A stretch of 54,393 nucleotides of DNA from Prevotella sp. (GCA_017651265.1 JAGCDO010000014.1:1-54393), one strand, 5' to 3'; shown: positions 8,381 to 17,220, counted from the first letter of the stretch. The notes: a model not told the origin generated them from the sequence alone. Numbers and translations: made by a program.

Positions 8381-9394
8381 ATGAATAAATTGAAAGCAAT
8401 CATTACTCTTTTACTCCTGATCATGAACTGCCTCTGTATGAAGGCTGCCGAAACGGACAGTACTTCCCTGCATCCGTCATTCGGTGTTGAATATACAGGT
8501 GAGATACAAACTGATTTCAAGCGCGTTCGTCAGGCTAACCTCCTTCACCTCAGTGCTGAGATTCCCCTTTCAAGAGCTCTTTCCTTCGAAGTAGGCTCTC
8601 TGAGTATACATTCTTTTAATAAGAATTTCGTGACAGATGACCTCCAAGGCTATTCCAACATCAATGCTGATGATCTTCCCTTTGCACTGACGGTGGCTGG
8701 ATTCAATTGGCAAATCAACGAACATCATTCGCTCTTTGCCGGTATTCGCCGAACTGACGAGGATTACTTCTGTAGTGATGGACTGGCATTGTTTACCAAC
8801 AGCTCATGCGGCATCTTCCCCACCCTCAGCTTTAACTTCCCAATTGCTACTTTCCCAGAGGCTGCGGTGGGCATTCATTATAAGTACGATACAGAACCAC
8901 TGTGCTTGCAGGCTTCGTTATATAATGGTGTTGGTAACCACCGTTTTAGCGGTCGTGACAATGTTTTCCGCTTCTGTCCTCAAAGTGATGGCATTTTTGC
9001 TATTGGTCAGGCAGAATACCGCTACCGCGATAGTCATTATTTTTTTGGAGCCAGCATACATACAGAACCTGATGTTACTCCTTCCGTTTGGACTTACGCG
9101 GAACAAGCTTTGGCACCCAGTCTTACTTTGCTTGCCGCTTACGGACACACCTTCGGTCATGACAATGTATGTAGCAACGTCTATGGCATAGGGGCGAAAT
9201 ATGGTATCAAGAACACCGAGTTCGGTTTGTTTACCGACTACACCCACATCGATGACATCCATGAATGGGCAACAGAACTCATCTGCAGTCATCAATTCAC
9301 CAACTACCTGGCAGTCAAACCCGTGCTGCATATCCTCCACACCGACGGCAACACCAAGTGTATCGGTATGTTACGGTTTGACATCACTTTTTGA
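8381..9394 (+). CDS. Outer-membrane porin-like protein (OprB-like)
   Basis: 337 residues with a signal peptide (MNKLKAIITLLLLIMNCLCMKAA). The mature part alternates aromatic and polar residues and ends in Phe (MLRFDITF), as expected for an outer-membrane beta-barrel. Segments such as NLLHLSAEIPLSRALSFEVG, GIHYKYDTEPLCLQASLYNG and FFGASIHTEP resemble the carbohydrate-selective OprB family, so a sugar porin is the best guess. It stands alone between the tRNA unit and ispE and has no clear pathway neighbour. The ATG at 8381 gives a standard signal peptide. OprB assignment is moderate; the beta-barrel call is firmer. Confidence 0.68.
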   Translation: MNKLKAIITLLLLIMNCLCMKAAETDSTSLHPSFGVEYTGEIQTDFKRVRQANLLHLSAEIPLSRALSFEVGSLSIHSFNKNFVTDDLQGYSNINADDLPFALTVAGFNWQINEHHSLFAGIRRTDEDYFCSDGLALFTNSSCGIFPTLSFNFPIATFPEAAVGIHYKYDTEPLCLQASLYNGVGNHRFSGRDNVFRFCPQSDGIFAIGQAEYRYRDSHYFFGASIHTEPDVTPSVWTYAEQALAPSLTLLAAYGHTFGHDNVCSNVYGIGAKYGIKNTEFGLFTDYTHIDDIHEWATELICSHQFTNYLAVKPVLHILHTDGNTKCIGMLRFDITF

Positions 9395-9427
9395 TCAATA
9401 TAAATAGGATAGTTGCAAAGAAATGTG

Positions 9428-9435
9428 TATCTTTG
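9428..9435 (+). promoter_or_regulatory. Promoter -7 box for ispE
   Basis: TATCTTTG matching TAnnTTTG, 23 bp before the ispE start, with an upstream TTG near -33. Confidence 0.65.
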
Positions 9436-9458
9436 CAGTCGAACACGACAAATAAGAT

Positions 9459-10277
9459 ATGAGAATCCAACCTTGTGCAAAGATCAACTTAGGACTGAAC
9501 ATCGTGGAGCGAAGGGCCGACGGGTATCATAACCTGGAAACGGTTTTCTACCCCGTACCTATCCATGATGAAATCACTATAGAGGAACGCCCGGACGACG
9601 GATGTTCAAGGTGCCTTCTCACCATGAACGGAAACCCCATTGACGGTGATCCCGAGAAGAATCTTGTGGTTCGTGCCTACCAACAACTGGCGCAAAAGTA
9701 TTCCCTTCCCCCTGTTAACATCACGCTTACCAAGAACATCCCCATGCAGGCTGGTATGGGAGGTGGCTCTGCTGATGGTGCCTTTACGTTGCGACTGCTG
9801 AATGAGATGTTCCAGTTGGGAATGACGACGGAAGAGTTGGAAACTGCCGCTGTACCGTTGGGAGCTGATTGCGCTTTCTTTATCCAAGCAAAACCTGCAT
9901 ATGCAGAAGGCATCGGTGAGATCCTCCACCCTATTGATCTTTCGTTGGAGAACTATTCCTTGGCGATTGTCAAACCGCCCATTGCCGTCTCCACCCGTGA
10001 AGCCTTTGCCTTGATCAGTCCGAAGCGACCCGTTCAATGCTGTCGCGAGGTTGTCATGCAGCCCGTTGAGACCTGGCGCGACAGTCTTACCAATGATTTC
10101 GAAGAGAGCATCTTCCCCCAATATCCTGCTATCGGCGCCATCAAGGAAAGACTCTATGATCTTGGGGCGGTATATGCAGCCATGAGCGGTAGCGGAAGTG
10201 CCCTGTTTGCCCTCTTTGCCAACAAGCCAGAATCATTACAAACCTATTTCCCCGACTGCTTCACAGCCGTTCTTTAA
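9459..10277 (+). CDS. ispE: 4-diphosphocytidyl-2-C-methyl-D-erythritol kinase
   Basis: GHMP-family kinase of the MEP isoprenoid pathway; phosphorylates CDP-methylerythritol at the 2-hydroxyl using ATP. The 272-residue protein begins with AKINLGLNIVERRADGYHNLETVF, a hallmark of IspE, and carries the GHMP ATP-binding loop (PMQAGMGGGSADGAFTLRLL, about residues 91-110) and the C-terminal GAVYAAMSGSGSALFALF motif. It has its own promoter and no obvious operon partner, with rho starting 190 bp downstream behind a separate promoter. Confidence 0.95.
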   Translation: MRIQPCAKINLGLNIVERRADGYHNLETVFYPVPIHDEITIEERPDDGCSRCLLTMNGNPIDGDPEKNLVVRAYQQLAQKYSLPPVNITLTKNIPMQAGMGGGSADGAFTLRLLNEMFQLGMTTEELETAAVPLGADCAFFIQAKPAYAEGIGEILHPIDLSLENYSLAIVKPPIAVSTREAFALISPKRPVQCCREVVMQPVETWRDSLTNDFEESIFPQYPAIGAIKERLYDLGAVYAAMSGSGSALFALFANKPESLQTYFPDCFTAVL

Positions 10278-10338
10278 AACTTTAGAAGAAGATTGAAAAA
10301 AATACGCTGGAAAATTTGGTGGTGTGGATAAAATTCAC

Positions 10339-10346
10339 TACTTTTG
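10339..10346 (+). promoter_or_regulatory. Promoter -7 box for rho
   Basis: TACTTTTG matching TAnnTTTG. It predicts a 5' leader of about 110 nt before the rho start at 10467. Confidence 0.65.
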
Positions 10347-10352
10347 CAGTCG

Positions 10353-10466
10353 ATTTCAAATTAAGTCGTTTCCGGATTATGGTCGGGGGCTACGCTCCAA
10401 TGACTTGGTAAACGGCAAGAATCAATTATTCAACATCCAATTTTTAAAAATACACATATCCTACGT
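10353..10466 (+). promoter_or_regulatory. Structured rho mRNA leader
   Basis: AAGTC (10363-10367) can pair with GACTT (10402-10406), and the adjacent GTTTCC (10368-10373) can pair with GGTAAAC (10407-10413, one bulge). The order of the strands means these two helices form either a pseudoknot or two exclusive states. Between them GGGGC-TAC-GCTCC (10386-10398) forms a small hairpin. Rho often controls its own synthesis in bacteria, so a cis-regulatory role is plausible but not shown. Confidence 0.4.
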
Positions 10467-12488
10467 ATGTATAACATAGACGAATTATCATCGAAGAATA
10501 TCTCCGAATTGGAAGATATTGCGAAAGAACTTGGTATATCCATTGACAAGAAATCCTCTCAGCAGGACATCGTTTATACGATTCTTGACGAGCAGGCTAA
10601 GATAGGTGCGGCTAAGTCGCCACAGGTTACAAAACGTAAGCGCGTACGCATCAGTAAGAAAGATACCGACCGCGTTTATTCCGTTAACGGAAAGGAAGGC
10701 GAGAACTTCGACTTGAAGAAGAGCAAGAGCGCTACACCTGAGGTTGCTCCCCTGTTTTCTACTGAAAATGTAGAAACAGCAACAGAACCTGAGCAGGAAG
10801 AGGCACCGATAGTGGAGGAGCCCAAGGCAGAGAAGCCCAAGACTGCAAAGGGAAAGAAGACTGCTGCTGAAGAAATCTTAGCACAGTTCCCCAAGCACCG
10901 CGGAAGAAAGTCGAAAGCGGAACTGGCAGCCATTGCCGCCGCCGAGGCAGCCCAGAAGGAGCAGGAAGCAGCGGATAAGACCGAGTCTGTTGAAGAGCCC
11001 GTTAATGAACCTGAGCCAGTTGTGGAACAGGAAGATATCATCGCTGATGTTCCTGAGGCAGAGTTCGCTACAGGAGAGCCATCTGAATCTGACAATGAAG
11101 AGCAGAGCGATCTTCTTGCCCAGCTTCAGGCTAAGGTGAATGCCCATCATGAAGAAGCCGAGCAGTCGTTAGGTTCTAATGGTATTTGGGAAGGTGACCC
11201 AGGCGATGGAACCGATTTCATTCCTGTGGTCGATCTGCCAATTGAGGATCATTCCGTGCTTCCCAACTACGACATGTTCGACAATCCCACGACACCGATG
11301 CCCACTCCGCAGCCTTCATTACGTCCTGCCGCTGTACAGCAGCAGCCTGCGAGTGCAGCATACGACTTCTCTGATATCATCAGAGCCAATGGTGTTCTTG
11401 AGGTAATGCCCGACGGATATGGATTCCTCCGTTCCAGCGATTACAACTACCTCTCTTCACCTGATGATGTATATGTGTCAGTGGCACAGATCAAGCGTTA
11501 TGGTTTGAAGACCGGTGACGTGGTAAACTGTCATGTCCGTCCTCCCCACGATGGTGAGAAGTACTTCCCGCTGACCAGCATTGATCAGATTAACGGACGA
11601 GTACCTTCTGAAGTACGCGACAGAATTCCATTCGAGCACCTCACTCCCCTTTTCCCGGATGAGAAATATACCCTTTGCGGCGACCCAAGGACGACCAACC
11701 TCAGTACCCGCGTGGTAGATCTCTTTGCTCCTATCGGTAAAGGTCAGCGTGCGCTGATCGTTGCTCAGCCTAAGACCGGTAAGACCATCTTGATGAAGGA
11801 CATTGCGAACGCCATTGCTGCCAACCATCCTGAGGCTTATCTGATGATGCTGCTCATTGATGAGCGTCCTGAGGAGGTTACCGATATGGCTCGTACGGTG
11901 AATGCCGAGGTGATTGCTTCTACTTTCGACGAGCCTGCTGAGCGTCACGTGAAGATTGCCGGTATCGTCTTGGAGAAGGCTAAGCGAATGGTGGAATGCG
12001 GTCATGATGTCGTGATCTTCCTCGACTCCATTACCCGTCTTGCCCGTGCTTATAACACCGTTGCTCCTGCCAGTGGTAAGGTGCTTACTGGTGGTGTGGA
12101 TGCTAACGCCCTGCAGAAGCCGAAACGTTTCTTCGGTGCTGCCCGAAACATTGAGGGCGGCGGTAGTCTGACGATTGTTGCCACAGCCCTTATCGACACC
12201 GGTTCAAAGATGGATGAGGTGATCTTCGAGGAGTTCAAGGGTACAGGTAACATGGAGTTGCAGCTTGATCGCTCACTCAGTAATAAGCGTATCTTCCCGG
12301 CTGTCAACCTCGTGGCATCAAGTACACGTCGTGATGATCTGCTCCAGGATAGGACAACACTCGACCGCATGTGGATTCTGCGTAAGTATATTGCTGATAT
12401 GAATCCGATTGAGGCGATGAACACCATTCATGATAGTATGGAACGCACGAAGAGTAATGAGGAGTTCCTGCTGTCGATGAATTCATAA
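10467..12488 (+). CDS. rho: Transcription termination factor Rho with disordered insertion
   Basis: Hexameric RNA-dependent ATPase that ends transcription. The protein is 673 residues, against about 420 in E. coli. The N-terminal Rho_N helices ([24 protein letters not shown]) are followed by a low-complexity segment of about 230 residues (roughly 45-300) rich in Glu, Pro, Ala and Lys, then the RNA-binding cold-shock-like domain ([15 protein letters not shown]) and the ATPase domain with P-loop AQPKTGKT and [13 protein letters not shown]. Such insertions are typical of Bacteroidetes Rho, and in Bacteroides thetaiotaomicron this region has been reported to drive phase separation. The gene is monocistronic with its own promoter, long leader and strong terminator. 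Confidence 0.96.
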   Translation: MYNIDELSSKNISELEDIAKELGISIDKKSSQQDIVYTILDEQAKIGAAKSPQVTKRKRVRISKKDTDRVYSVNGKEGENFDLKKSKSATPEVAPLFSTENVETATEPEQEEAPIVEEPKAEKPKTAKGKKTAAEEILAQFPKHRGRKSKAELAAIAAAEAAQKEQEAADKTESVEEPVNEPEPVVEQEDIIADVPEAEFATGEPSESDNEEQSDLLAQLQAKVNAHHEEAEQSLGSNGIWEGDPGDGTDFIPVVDLPIEDHSVLPNYDMFDNPTTPMPTPQPSLRPAAVQQQPASAAYDFSDIIRANGVLEVMPDGYGFLRSSDYNYLSSPDDVYVSVAQIKRYGLKTGDVVNCHVRPPHDGEKYFPLTSIDQINGRVPSEVRDRIPFEHLTPLFPDEKYTLCGDPRTTNLSTRVVDLFAPIGKGQRALIVAQPKTGKTILMKDIANAIAANHPEAYLMMLLIDERPEEVTDMARTVNAEVIASTFDEPAERHVKIAGIVLEKAKRMVECGHDVVIFLDSITRLARAYNTVAPASGKVLTGGVDANALQKPKRFFGAARNIEGGGSLTIVATALIDTGSKMDEVIFEEFKGTGNMELQLDRSLSNKRIFPAVNLVASSTRRDDLLQDRTTLDRMWILRKYIADMNPIEAMNTIHDSMERTKSNEEFLLSMNS

Positions 12489-12502
12489 TAAAGACTAAAA
12501 GG

Positions 12503-12535
12503 AAAAAGGAAGACTTTCGGTCTTCCTTTTTCTAT
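12503..12535 (+). terminator. Terminator after rho
   Basis: Perfect 12-bp stem AAAAAGGAAGAC / GTCTTCCTTTTT (12503-12514 with 12520-12531) closing a TTTCG loop, running into T-rich sequence 14 bp after the rho stop. Confidence 0.88.
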
Positions 12536-12555
12536 ACCTGCAATTTTCCGTAGGG

Positions 12556-12708
12556 ATTGACTCCGTCGATCCCCAACCCTGCCACGGGCCAATCCTACAT
12601 ACAAAACAAAGGCCCCAACTGAAAACAAGTTTTCGTTGAAGCCCTTTATTTTGCACGTGATTCCGTCGAATTGACTTCGTCGATCCCTACCCTGCCACGG
12701 GCCAATCC
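12556..12708 (-). repeat. Duplicated 40-bp segment downstream of tRNA-Arg
   Basis: A 39-40 bp sequence (beginning ATTGACTCCGTCGATCC on the plus strand, ending GGGCCAATCC) occurs at 12556-12595 and again at 12670-12708 with two or three differences. Between them lies a hairpin (12611-12644). The second copy is preceded by CGTGATTCCGTCG (12656-12668), which repeats exactly the 3' end of the neighbouring tRNA-Arg (12766-12778). This looks like a tandem duplication that included the end of the tRNA, or the scar of an element that used it as a target. Confidence 0.65.
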
Positions 12709-12755
12709 CCGAAAAGAAAATCTCCGAACGCGAAAGTAAACTTTCTCATTCGGAG
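12709..12755 (-). terminator. Terminator after tRNA-Arg
   Basis: On the minus strand CTCCGAATGAGAAAG pairs with CTTTCGCGTTCGGAG (12755-12741 with 12736-12722, with mismatches) and is followed by a T-rich run (ATTTTCTTTTC), just downstream of tRNA-Arg. Confidence 0.65.
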
Positions 12756-12767
12756 CTTCTCTTCTCG

Positions 12768-12841
12768 TGATTCCGTCGGGATTCGAACCCGAGACCCACA
12801 GCTTAGAAGGCTGTTGCTCTATCCAGCTGAGCTACGGAACC
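12768..12841 (-). tRNA. tRNA-Arg (TCT)
   Basis: 74-nt tRNA on the minus strand. Acceptor GGTTCCG pairs with CGGAATC, D arm GCTCAGCTGGATAGAGC, anticodon stem-loop ACAGC-CTTCTAA-GCTGT with anticodon TCT (reads AGA), T arm TCGGGTTCGAATCCCGA. No CCA is encoded. Confidence 0.95.
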
Positions 12842-12897
12842 AAAAGCGGCTGCAAAATTACTCTTTTTTCTTCGAATACCCAAATTTTTTGATAAAA

Positions 12898-13701
12898 TTA
12901 TGTCAGCTCATAGATATCGCTGGGTGTTTTCCTGCGCAGCACATCCAACAGGAAGTCCTTACCGGGAATGATGCCGGCATCTCGTAGAATCATCTCCACC
13001 GTCTTCCTGGCCAGCTCAGGATGGTTGTTTTCCTCACTGAGATGACAAAGCCACACATGTTTTATGGTAGGTGTGACATTCTCAACTAATGCCTGTGCAC
13101 ATGCTTTATTACTCAGATGACCGTTCTCGCTGAACACCCTGTCTTTCAAGTACTGCGGGTAAGGACCGTTGAACAGCATCTCCTCATCATGGTTCGCCTC
13201 AATCACCAAATAGTTAGCACGCTGGATATACTGCTTCATCTCATCGGTCACATGCCCTGCATCAGTCATCAAACAGAACACTGTTCCCTCGCACTCAATA
13301 CAATAGCCAACGTTGTCACTACTATCATGGGGAACGTCGAACGATGTCACGGTGAAATCACCTAACTGAATCGTCGAACCTTTCTCAATGATTTTAGCAT
13401 TGATGGGTTGGATTTTACGTCGCACACAATAGTTGTGGTCGATACCGCGATGAACCTCACGAGTGGCATAAACTGGAAGATGATATTCACAACTAAAAGA
13501 ACCTACAGACTTTACATGGTCTGCATGATCATGGGTTATGATAATATGGCGGACTTGTGCCATCTTTAGTCCATAATCCTGAAAATATTTCTTTAGTGTA
13601 CGTACACCTATGCCAGTATCTATCAATATGCCGTCCGTTTCGGTGAAGAGGAAATAGCAGTTTCCGCTGCTACCGCTCCCGAAGGAAATGAATTTCAGCA
13701 T
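12898..13701 (-). CDS. MBL-fold metallohydrolase (YycJ/WalJ-like)
   Basis: 267-residue cytoplasmic metallo-beta-lactamase-fold hydrolase. The start MLKFISFGSGSSGNCYFLFTETDGILIDTG and the metal-binding motif THDHADH (about residues 56-62) match the YycJ family, related to exonucleases and implicated in DNA repair or cell-wall control in other bacteria. Further conserved metal-binding positions appear in FDVPHDSSDNVGY, LMTDAGH and WLCHLSEENNH. It is transcribed alone from a promoter at 13721-13728, divergently from the lipoprotein gene. The fold is secure; the exact substrate is not. Confidence 0.88.
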   Translation of the reverse strand: MLKFISFGSGSSGNCYFLFTETDGILIDTGIGVRTLKKYFQDYGLKMAQVRHIIITHDHADHVKSVGSFSCEYHLPVYATREVHRGIDHNYCVRRKIQPINAKIIEKGSTIQLGDFTVTSFDVPHDSSDNVGYCIECEGTVFCLMTDAGHVTDEMKQYIQRANYLVIEANHDEEMLFNGPYPQYLKDRVFSENGHLSNKACAQALVENVTPTIKHVWLCHLSEENNHPELARKTVEMILRDAGIIPGKDFLLDVLRRKTPSDIYELT

Positions 13702-13720
13702 GTCTGTGATTATTTTAATG

Positions 13721-13728
13721 CAAAAGTA
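13721..13728 (-). promoter_or_regulatory. Promoter -7 box for the MBL-fold gene
   Basis: TACTTTTG on the minus strand, about 20 bp before the start codon at 13701. Confidence 0.6.
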
Positions 13729-13761
13729 AGAAAAAAAGAGGGATATACCAAAGATTTTTTA

Positions 13762-13769
13762 TATATTTG
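13762..13769 (+). promoter_or_regulatory. Promoter -7 box for the lipoprotein gene
   Basis: TATATTTG matching TAnnTTTG, 20 bp before the ATG at 13790; divergent from the promoter at 13721-13728. Confidence 0.6.
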
Positions 13770-13789
13770 CATGATTTTAAACTTTTAAT

Positions 13790-14242
13790 ATGAAAAGGTA
13801 TAGTTTTCTATTACTGGTATTGCCTTTACTCGTGGCTTGCGGTGCTAGCAGGGATGGTTCTGAAGATCAGTTGAAGGAGGTGGCCGACAGTTTTTCTGTG
13901 GGTTATTTCAATTACGATCTACAGAAAGCCAAGCGTTTCAGCACCGATGATTCCGAGAAGTGGCTACAGTTCATTGCCAGTAATATCCAGCAGGAAGATG
14001 TGGACATACTGCGGCAACAGGAGTTACCTGCAACGGTTCAGGTTGGAGAAGTAAGCTATACTGGTGACAGCTCAGCAATAGTGAATATTTCCGTACAGAA
14101 TTTCCTGAAGATGGATTCCATTGGTAAGGCTGGTGTGATGACCGATGAGGCCGACTTCCGACTGAATGCTCACATCCACAACGGTAGATGGTACATCAGA
14201 ATGGAAGGCCCACTGCGAAGTGAAAAGAGAAGTCACGACTGA
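13790..14242 (+). CDS. Small lipoprotein (DUF4878-like)
   Basis: 150 residues. The signal peptide ends in a lipobox (LPLLVAC, Cys at about residue 17), so the mature protein is lipid-anchored. The remainder (VADSFSVGYFNYDLQKAKRFST and VGEVSYTGDSSAIVNISVQN, ending in DGRWYIRMEG-type residues) resembles the NTF2-like DUF4878 fold, in which a helix is followed by a curved sheet. No function is known to me. Its last 47 bp overlap the 3' end of the convergent tamL gene. Confidence 0.78.
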   Translation: MKRYSFLLLVLPLLVACGASRDGSEDQLKEVADSFSVGYFNYDLQKAKRFSTDDSEKWLQFIASNIQQEDVDILRQQELPATVQVGEVSYTGDSSAIVNISVQNFLKMDSIGKAGVMTDEADFRLNAHIHNGRWYIRMEGPLRSEKRSHD

Positions 14243-16397
14243 ATCGCGGATTCACGATGGGGAAATGTTCTTTATAGTTCTCATACGCCGGGTTCACCGC
14301 CTTCATACCCATATCAAAGCGTAGCACGAAATAGTCGAAATTCAGTCGTAAGCCGATGCCATAAGCCACAGCAATCTGCTTATAGAACTCATCCAGTTTG
14401 AACTGACCGCCCGGCTGTTCCTCATAGTTTCGTAACGTCCATATATTACCAGCATCTACGAATACCGCCCCGTCGAACTTCCAGAACAGGAATGTACGAT
14501 ATTCCGCATTCAGGTCGAGCTTCATATCACCGGTCTGATTGATGAAGTCGATAGCACCGTTCGACCCCTTGAACTTTCCTGGTCCTAAGCCTCTTACGCT
14601 CCATCCTCTTACTGAGTTCGCGCCACCCGAGAAATAACGTTTCTCGAACGGCAGAATCCTACTGTTGCCATAAGGATACGCAATACCGAAGCCCGCATGG
14701 ATAGCCAATTGGTTACGGCGGTCGAAACGAATCAGGTGGGTATAGTCGACATCTCCCTTGACATACTGCGCATAAGCGATATTGAACAAGGTATATTGCC
14801 CACGCTCGTTCTTTTCTTCGCCTAACAGATGACTGAAGCCGTTCAGCAGGTTACCAGCCGTCTCGATGTTTGCACGGAACGCATGGTGCCTTCCGTTGTG
14901 CGCCAACGAGAATCCGATCTTCATGATGAACAGGTCTTCGTAGTTATATCGCAGAATCGCGTTCCTATTACTCACGCTGTCGAGATAATCATGCTTGAAC
15001 GTACTGGATATCCACGGCATGTAGATATAGTTCAGGTCGATGACATCCGCCCGATAAGTGGTATTCCTGTTCGCATCCGTCCACCTGTACCGCCACGCCG
15101 CAGAGAAGAGTCGTCTATGGAACTCCGGTCGGTTCTGCATATTATAGCTCACCGACAGTTCCGATGCTGCCGAGCTCTTCTTCCTATAACTCTTCGACAC
15201 AGGAGCAATGAACCGCGGGAACGACAGCTTCGCCTCCAAGTTATACTCCTCATAGTCTTGGTTCTGATAACCCTCCAGTCCTGTAATGGCCTCAAAGGCA
15301 CCACGAAGCTGAACACTGAACGTCTCTGAGCCCTTGAACAGATTCCTGTTCTCATACGTCAGCGTAGCAGCAGCACCTAAGTCACCTGCTGTATTCGTTC
15401 CTTCGGGTTGGAAACTCACGCTGTTCGGCTTGTATGTACTGATCTGGATGCTACAGTCGAGCAGGTTACTGTCAGGTACTTCCGCAAACTTAATACCCGT
15501 ATAGCGCACAGCCGACAGTCGTCCGAAGCTGTTATACGTACGCTGCAGGTTCTGTGAGCTATAGAAATCCCCCTCTTTCAACCAGGTATTCTCACGAAGC
15601 ACCGACCGTCTGAGATGTAGTTTCCCATCGTCACCGCTCATAAAGTTCACCTGTCGTATCTTATACCGGGGATGGAAAGTCACCTCCGCATCGTTATGCG
15701 ACTGATACGGCATCAGCTGCATGGTCAGGTCGACCATTTTCGAGCCACGTGTAGTATCAGCATAGAAACGAATGAAATCCTTATGGAAACGGTAGAAGCC
15801 GGCATGTGTAAGCTGTTGCGTCATCTGCTTTCGGGCATTATCCAACTCTGCAGCCGAGAACTTCATTCCTTCCTTCAGATACAGGTTCTTGGCATGATCA
15901 ATATCCAGCACCTTGGCCACACTGTCGTCTTGGATATCATATTTCACCGACCGGATAAAATAAGGTATTCCCGGATGCAAGGTATAGATGGCGGTCAGCT
16001 TATGCCTACGTGTCTTCGTGTCAAGGGTTACATAACCGTTCATGTAACCCATGTTGTGCAACGCATCCTGCAGATCCTCGCATGTCTGCTTGGCCAGCAG
16101 CGAATCATACACCACAGGCTCCTCACCGATATTCCTCAGCGTACGGTTCAGCCACTTCGTCGTATCTCTTCCGGCCATTCCATACGTTCCCAAGGGAACC
16201 TTGAACAGCGAGAACCACTTACTGTTGGCCTGCTGATGGATGTAAGTGGACATCTGCGATACGTCAATCTCCTTGGCATCAGTCTCCACCCTTACCTTAT
16301 CCAGCAAATACTCACCATCGGAAAGGAATTTCGATGATGAGCACGAAGCCATAAGCAGCAGACAAGCAAGTGGTGCGAGTAATCTCCTTGATACCAT
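14196..16397 (-). CDS. tamL: TamL-type outer-membrane assembly lipoprotein (BamA/TamA family)
   Basis: 733-residue Omp85-superfamily protein expected to insert or assemble proteins in the outer membrane. The signal peptide ends in a lipobox (LLLMASC), giving the lipidated N-terminus that distinguishes Bacteroidetes TamL from TamA. Then come POTRA-like repeats (about residues 30-330; KVRVETDAKEIDVSQM, IRSVKYDIQ, IRQVNFMSGDDG) and a C-terminal 16-strand barrel with the characteristic FSGGANSVRGWSVRGLGPG motif and a terminal Phe. The ATG at 16397 was chosen for the signal peptide; the longer frame up to 16880 overlaps the divergent methyltransferase. No tamB-like gene is adjacent. Confidence 0.9.
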   Translation of the reverse strand: MVSRRLLAPLACLLLMASCSSSKFLSDGEYLLDKVRVETDAKEIDVSQMSTYIHQQANSKWFSLFKVPLGTYGMAGRDTTKWLNRTLRNIGEEPVVYDSLLAKQTCEDLQDALHNMGYMNGYVTLDTKTRRHKLTAIYTLHPGIPYFIRSVKYDIQDDSVAKVLDIDHAKNLYLKEGMKFSAAELDNARKQMTQQLTHAGFYRFHKDFIRFYADTTRGSKMVDLTMQLMPYQSHNDAEVTFHPRYKIRQVNFMSGDDGKLHLRRSVLRENTWLKEGDFYSSQNLQRTYNSFGRLSAVRYTGIKFAEVPDSNLLDCSIQISTYKPNSVSFQPEGTNTAGDLGAAATLTYENRNLFKGSETFSVQLRGAFEAITGLEGYQNQDYEEYNLEAKLSFPRFIAPVSKSYRKKSSAASELSVSYNMQNRPEFHRRLFSAAWRYRWTDANRNTTYRADVIDLNYIYMPWISSTFKHDYLDSVSNRNAILRYNYEDLFIMKIGFSLAHNGRHHAFRANIETAGNLLNGFSHLLGEEKNERGQYTLFNIAYAQYVKGDVDYTHLIRFDRRNQLAIHAGFGIAYPYGNSRILPFEKRYFSGGANSVRGWSVRGLGPGKFKGSNGAIDFINQTGDMKLDLNAEYRTFLFWKFDGAVFVDAGNIWTLRNYEEQPGGQFKLDEFYKQIAVAYGIGLRLNFDYFVLRFDMGMKAVNPAYENYKEHFPIVNPRFSRDFSFHFAVGLPF

Positions 16398-16417
16398 GAA
16401 TTTTTCTTTTTCGCTTG

Positions 16418-16425
16418 CAAAAGTA
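16418..16425 (-). promoter_or_regulatory. Promoter -7 box for tamL
   Basis: TACTTTTG on the minus strand, 20 bp before the tamL ATG, almost back to back with the promoter of the divergent methyltransferase gene. Confidence 0.6.
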
Positions 16426-16437
16426 AGAAAAAAAATG

Positions 16438-16445
16438 TACTTTTG
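16438..16445 (+). promoter_or_regulatory. Promoter -7 box for the SpoU methyltransferase (leaderless)
   Basis: TACTTTTG ends only 4 nt before the ATG at 16450, so the transcript would start at or next to the start codon. Confidence 0.6.
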
Positions 16446-16449
16446 CAAT

Positions 16450-17220
16450 ATGATAAGCAAAAACTTGTTGAAATACGTACGCAGCCTCGAAAACAAGAAG
16501 GGGCGCAAGGAGTTGGGACTCTTCGTTGCTGAAGGCACGAAGATTGTGGGTGACATGATGAAGGTGATGGGCCCTTTCCGAATCTTTGCCACAGAGGAGT
16601 GGTGGAAAGAAAACGACCTGGCACCTTGCGAGGAGGATAAGGTTCTCTCTGAAGAGGATCTCCGCCGACTCAGTTTCCTGCAGCATCCGCAGCAGGTAAT
16701 GGCCTTCTTCCTTCTTCCCGTTAACGAGAATCCGTTCTTAGCTGACCAACAAGATATTACGCCGCTTACCAATGAACTGTTTCTTGCTCTTGATGATGTC
16801 CAGGATCCTGGTAATCTCGGCACGATTATCCGCATAGCCGACTGGTTTGGCATTTCCACCATCTTCTGTAGTTTGAACACTGCTGACGCTTATAACCCCA
16901 AGGTGGTACAGGCCACCATGGGAAGCATTGCCAGGGTGAAGGTGATCTATACCGATTTGGTGGAGCTGTTCAGTCATCTGCCCAAAGACTTCCCCGTCTA
17001 TGGCACCTTCCTCAATGGCACGAATATCTATCAGGAGCCGCTCAGCCATAACGGCATCATAGTGATGGGAAACGAGGGGAAAGGCATTTCCCCAGAAGTA
17101 GCGGCCCACATCAACCGCCATCTCCTCATCCCCCACTACCCTGCCGACAAGTCCACTGCCGATAGTCTGAACGTTGCCATTGCAACCGCCATCACTTGCG
17201 CAGAGTTCCGAAGAAAATAA
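16450..17220 (+). CDS. TrmH/SpoU-family RNA 2'-O-methyltransferase
   Basis: 256-residue SPOUT methyltransferase that transfers a methyl group from SAM to a ribose 2'-OH in rRNA or tRNA. The N-terminal substrate-binding domain (KNLLKYVRSLENKKGRKELGLFVAEG) precedes the knotted catalytic domain with all three SpoU motifs: LALDDVQDPGNLGTIIRIAD (motif 1), VMGNEGKGIS (motif 2) and IPHYPADKSTADSLNVAIAT (motif 3). The ATG at 16450 fits the family start and the promoter position. Whether it acts on 23S rRNA (RlmB-like) or tRNA cannot be told from the sequence. It is single and ends in a terminator. Confidence 0.9.
   Translation: MISKNLLKYVRSLENKKGRKELGLFVAEGTKIVGDMMKVMGPFRIFATEEWWKENDLAPCEEDKVLSEEDLRRLSFLQHPQQVMAFFLLPVNENPFLADQQDITPLTNELFLALDDVQDPGNLGTIIRIADWFGISTIFCSLNTADAYNPKVVQATMGSIARVKVIYTDLVELFSHLPKDFPVYGTFLNGTNIYQEPLSHNGIIVMGNEGKGISPEVAAHINRHLLIPHYPADKSTADSLNVAIATAITCAEFRRK

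Noticed and set aside
14196-14242. Overlap of the lipoprotein and tamL 3' ends as a sign of a frameshift or false gene
   Set aside because: Both proteins end at sensible points: tamL with its terminal Phe barrel strand, the lipoprotein after its last strand. A 47-bp convergent overlap is tolerable.
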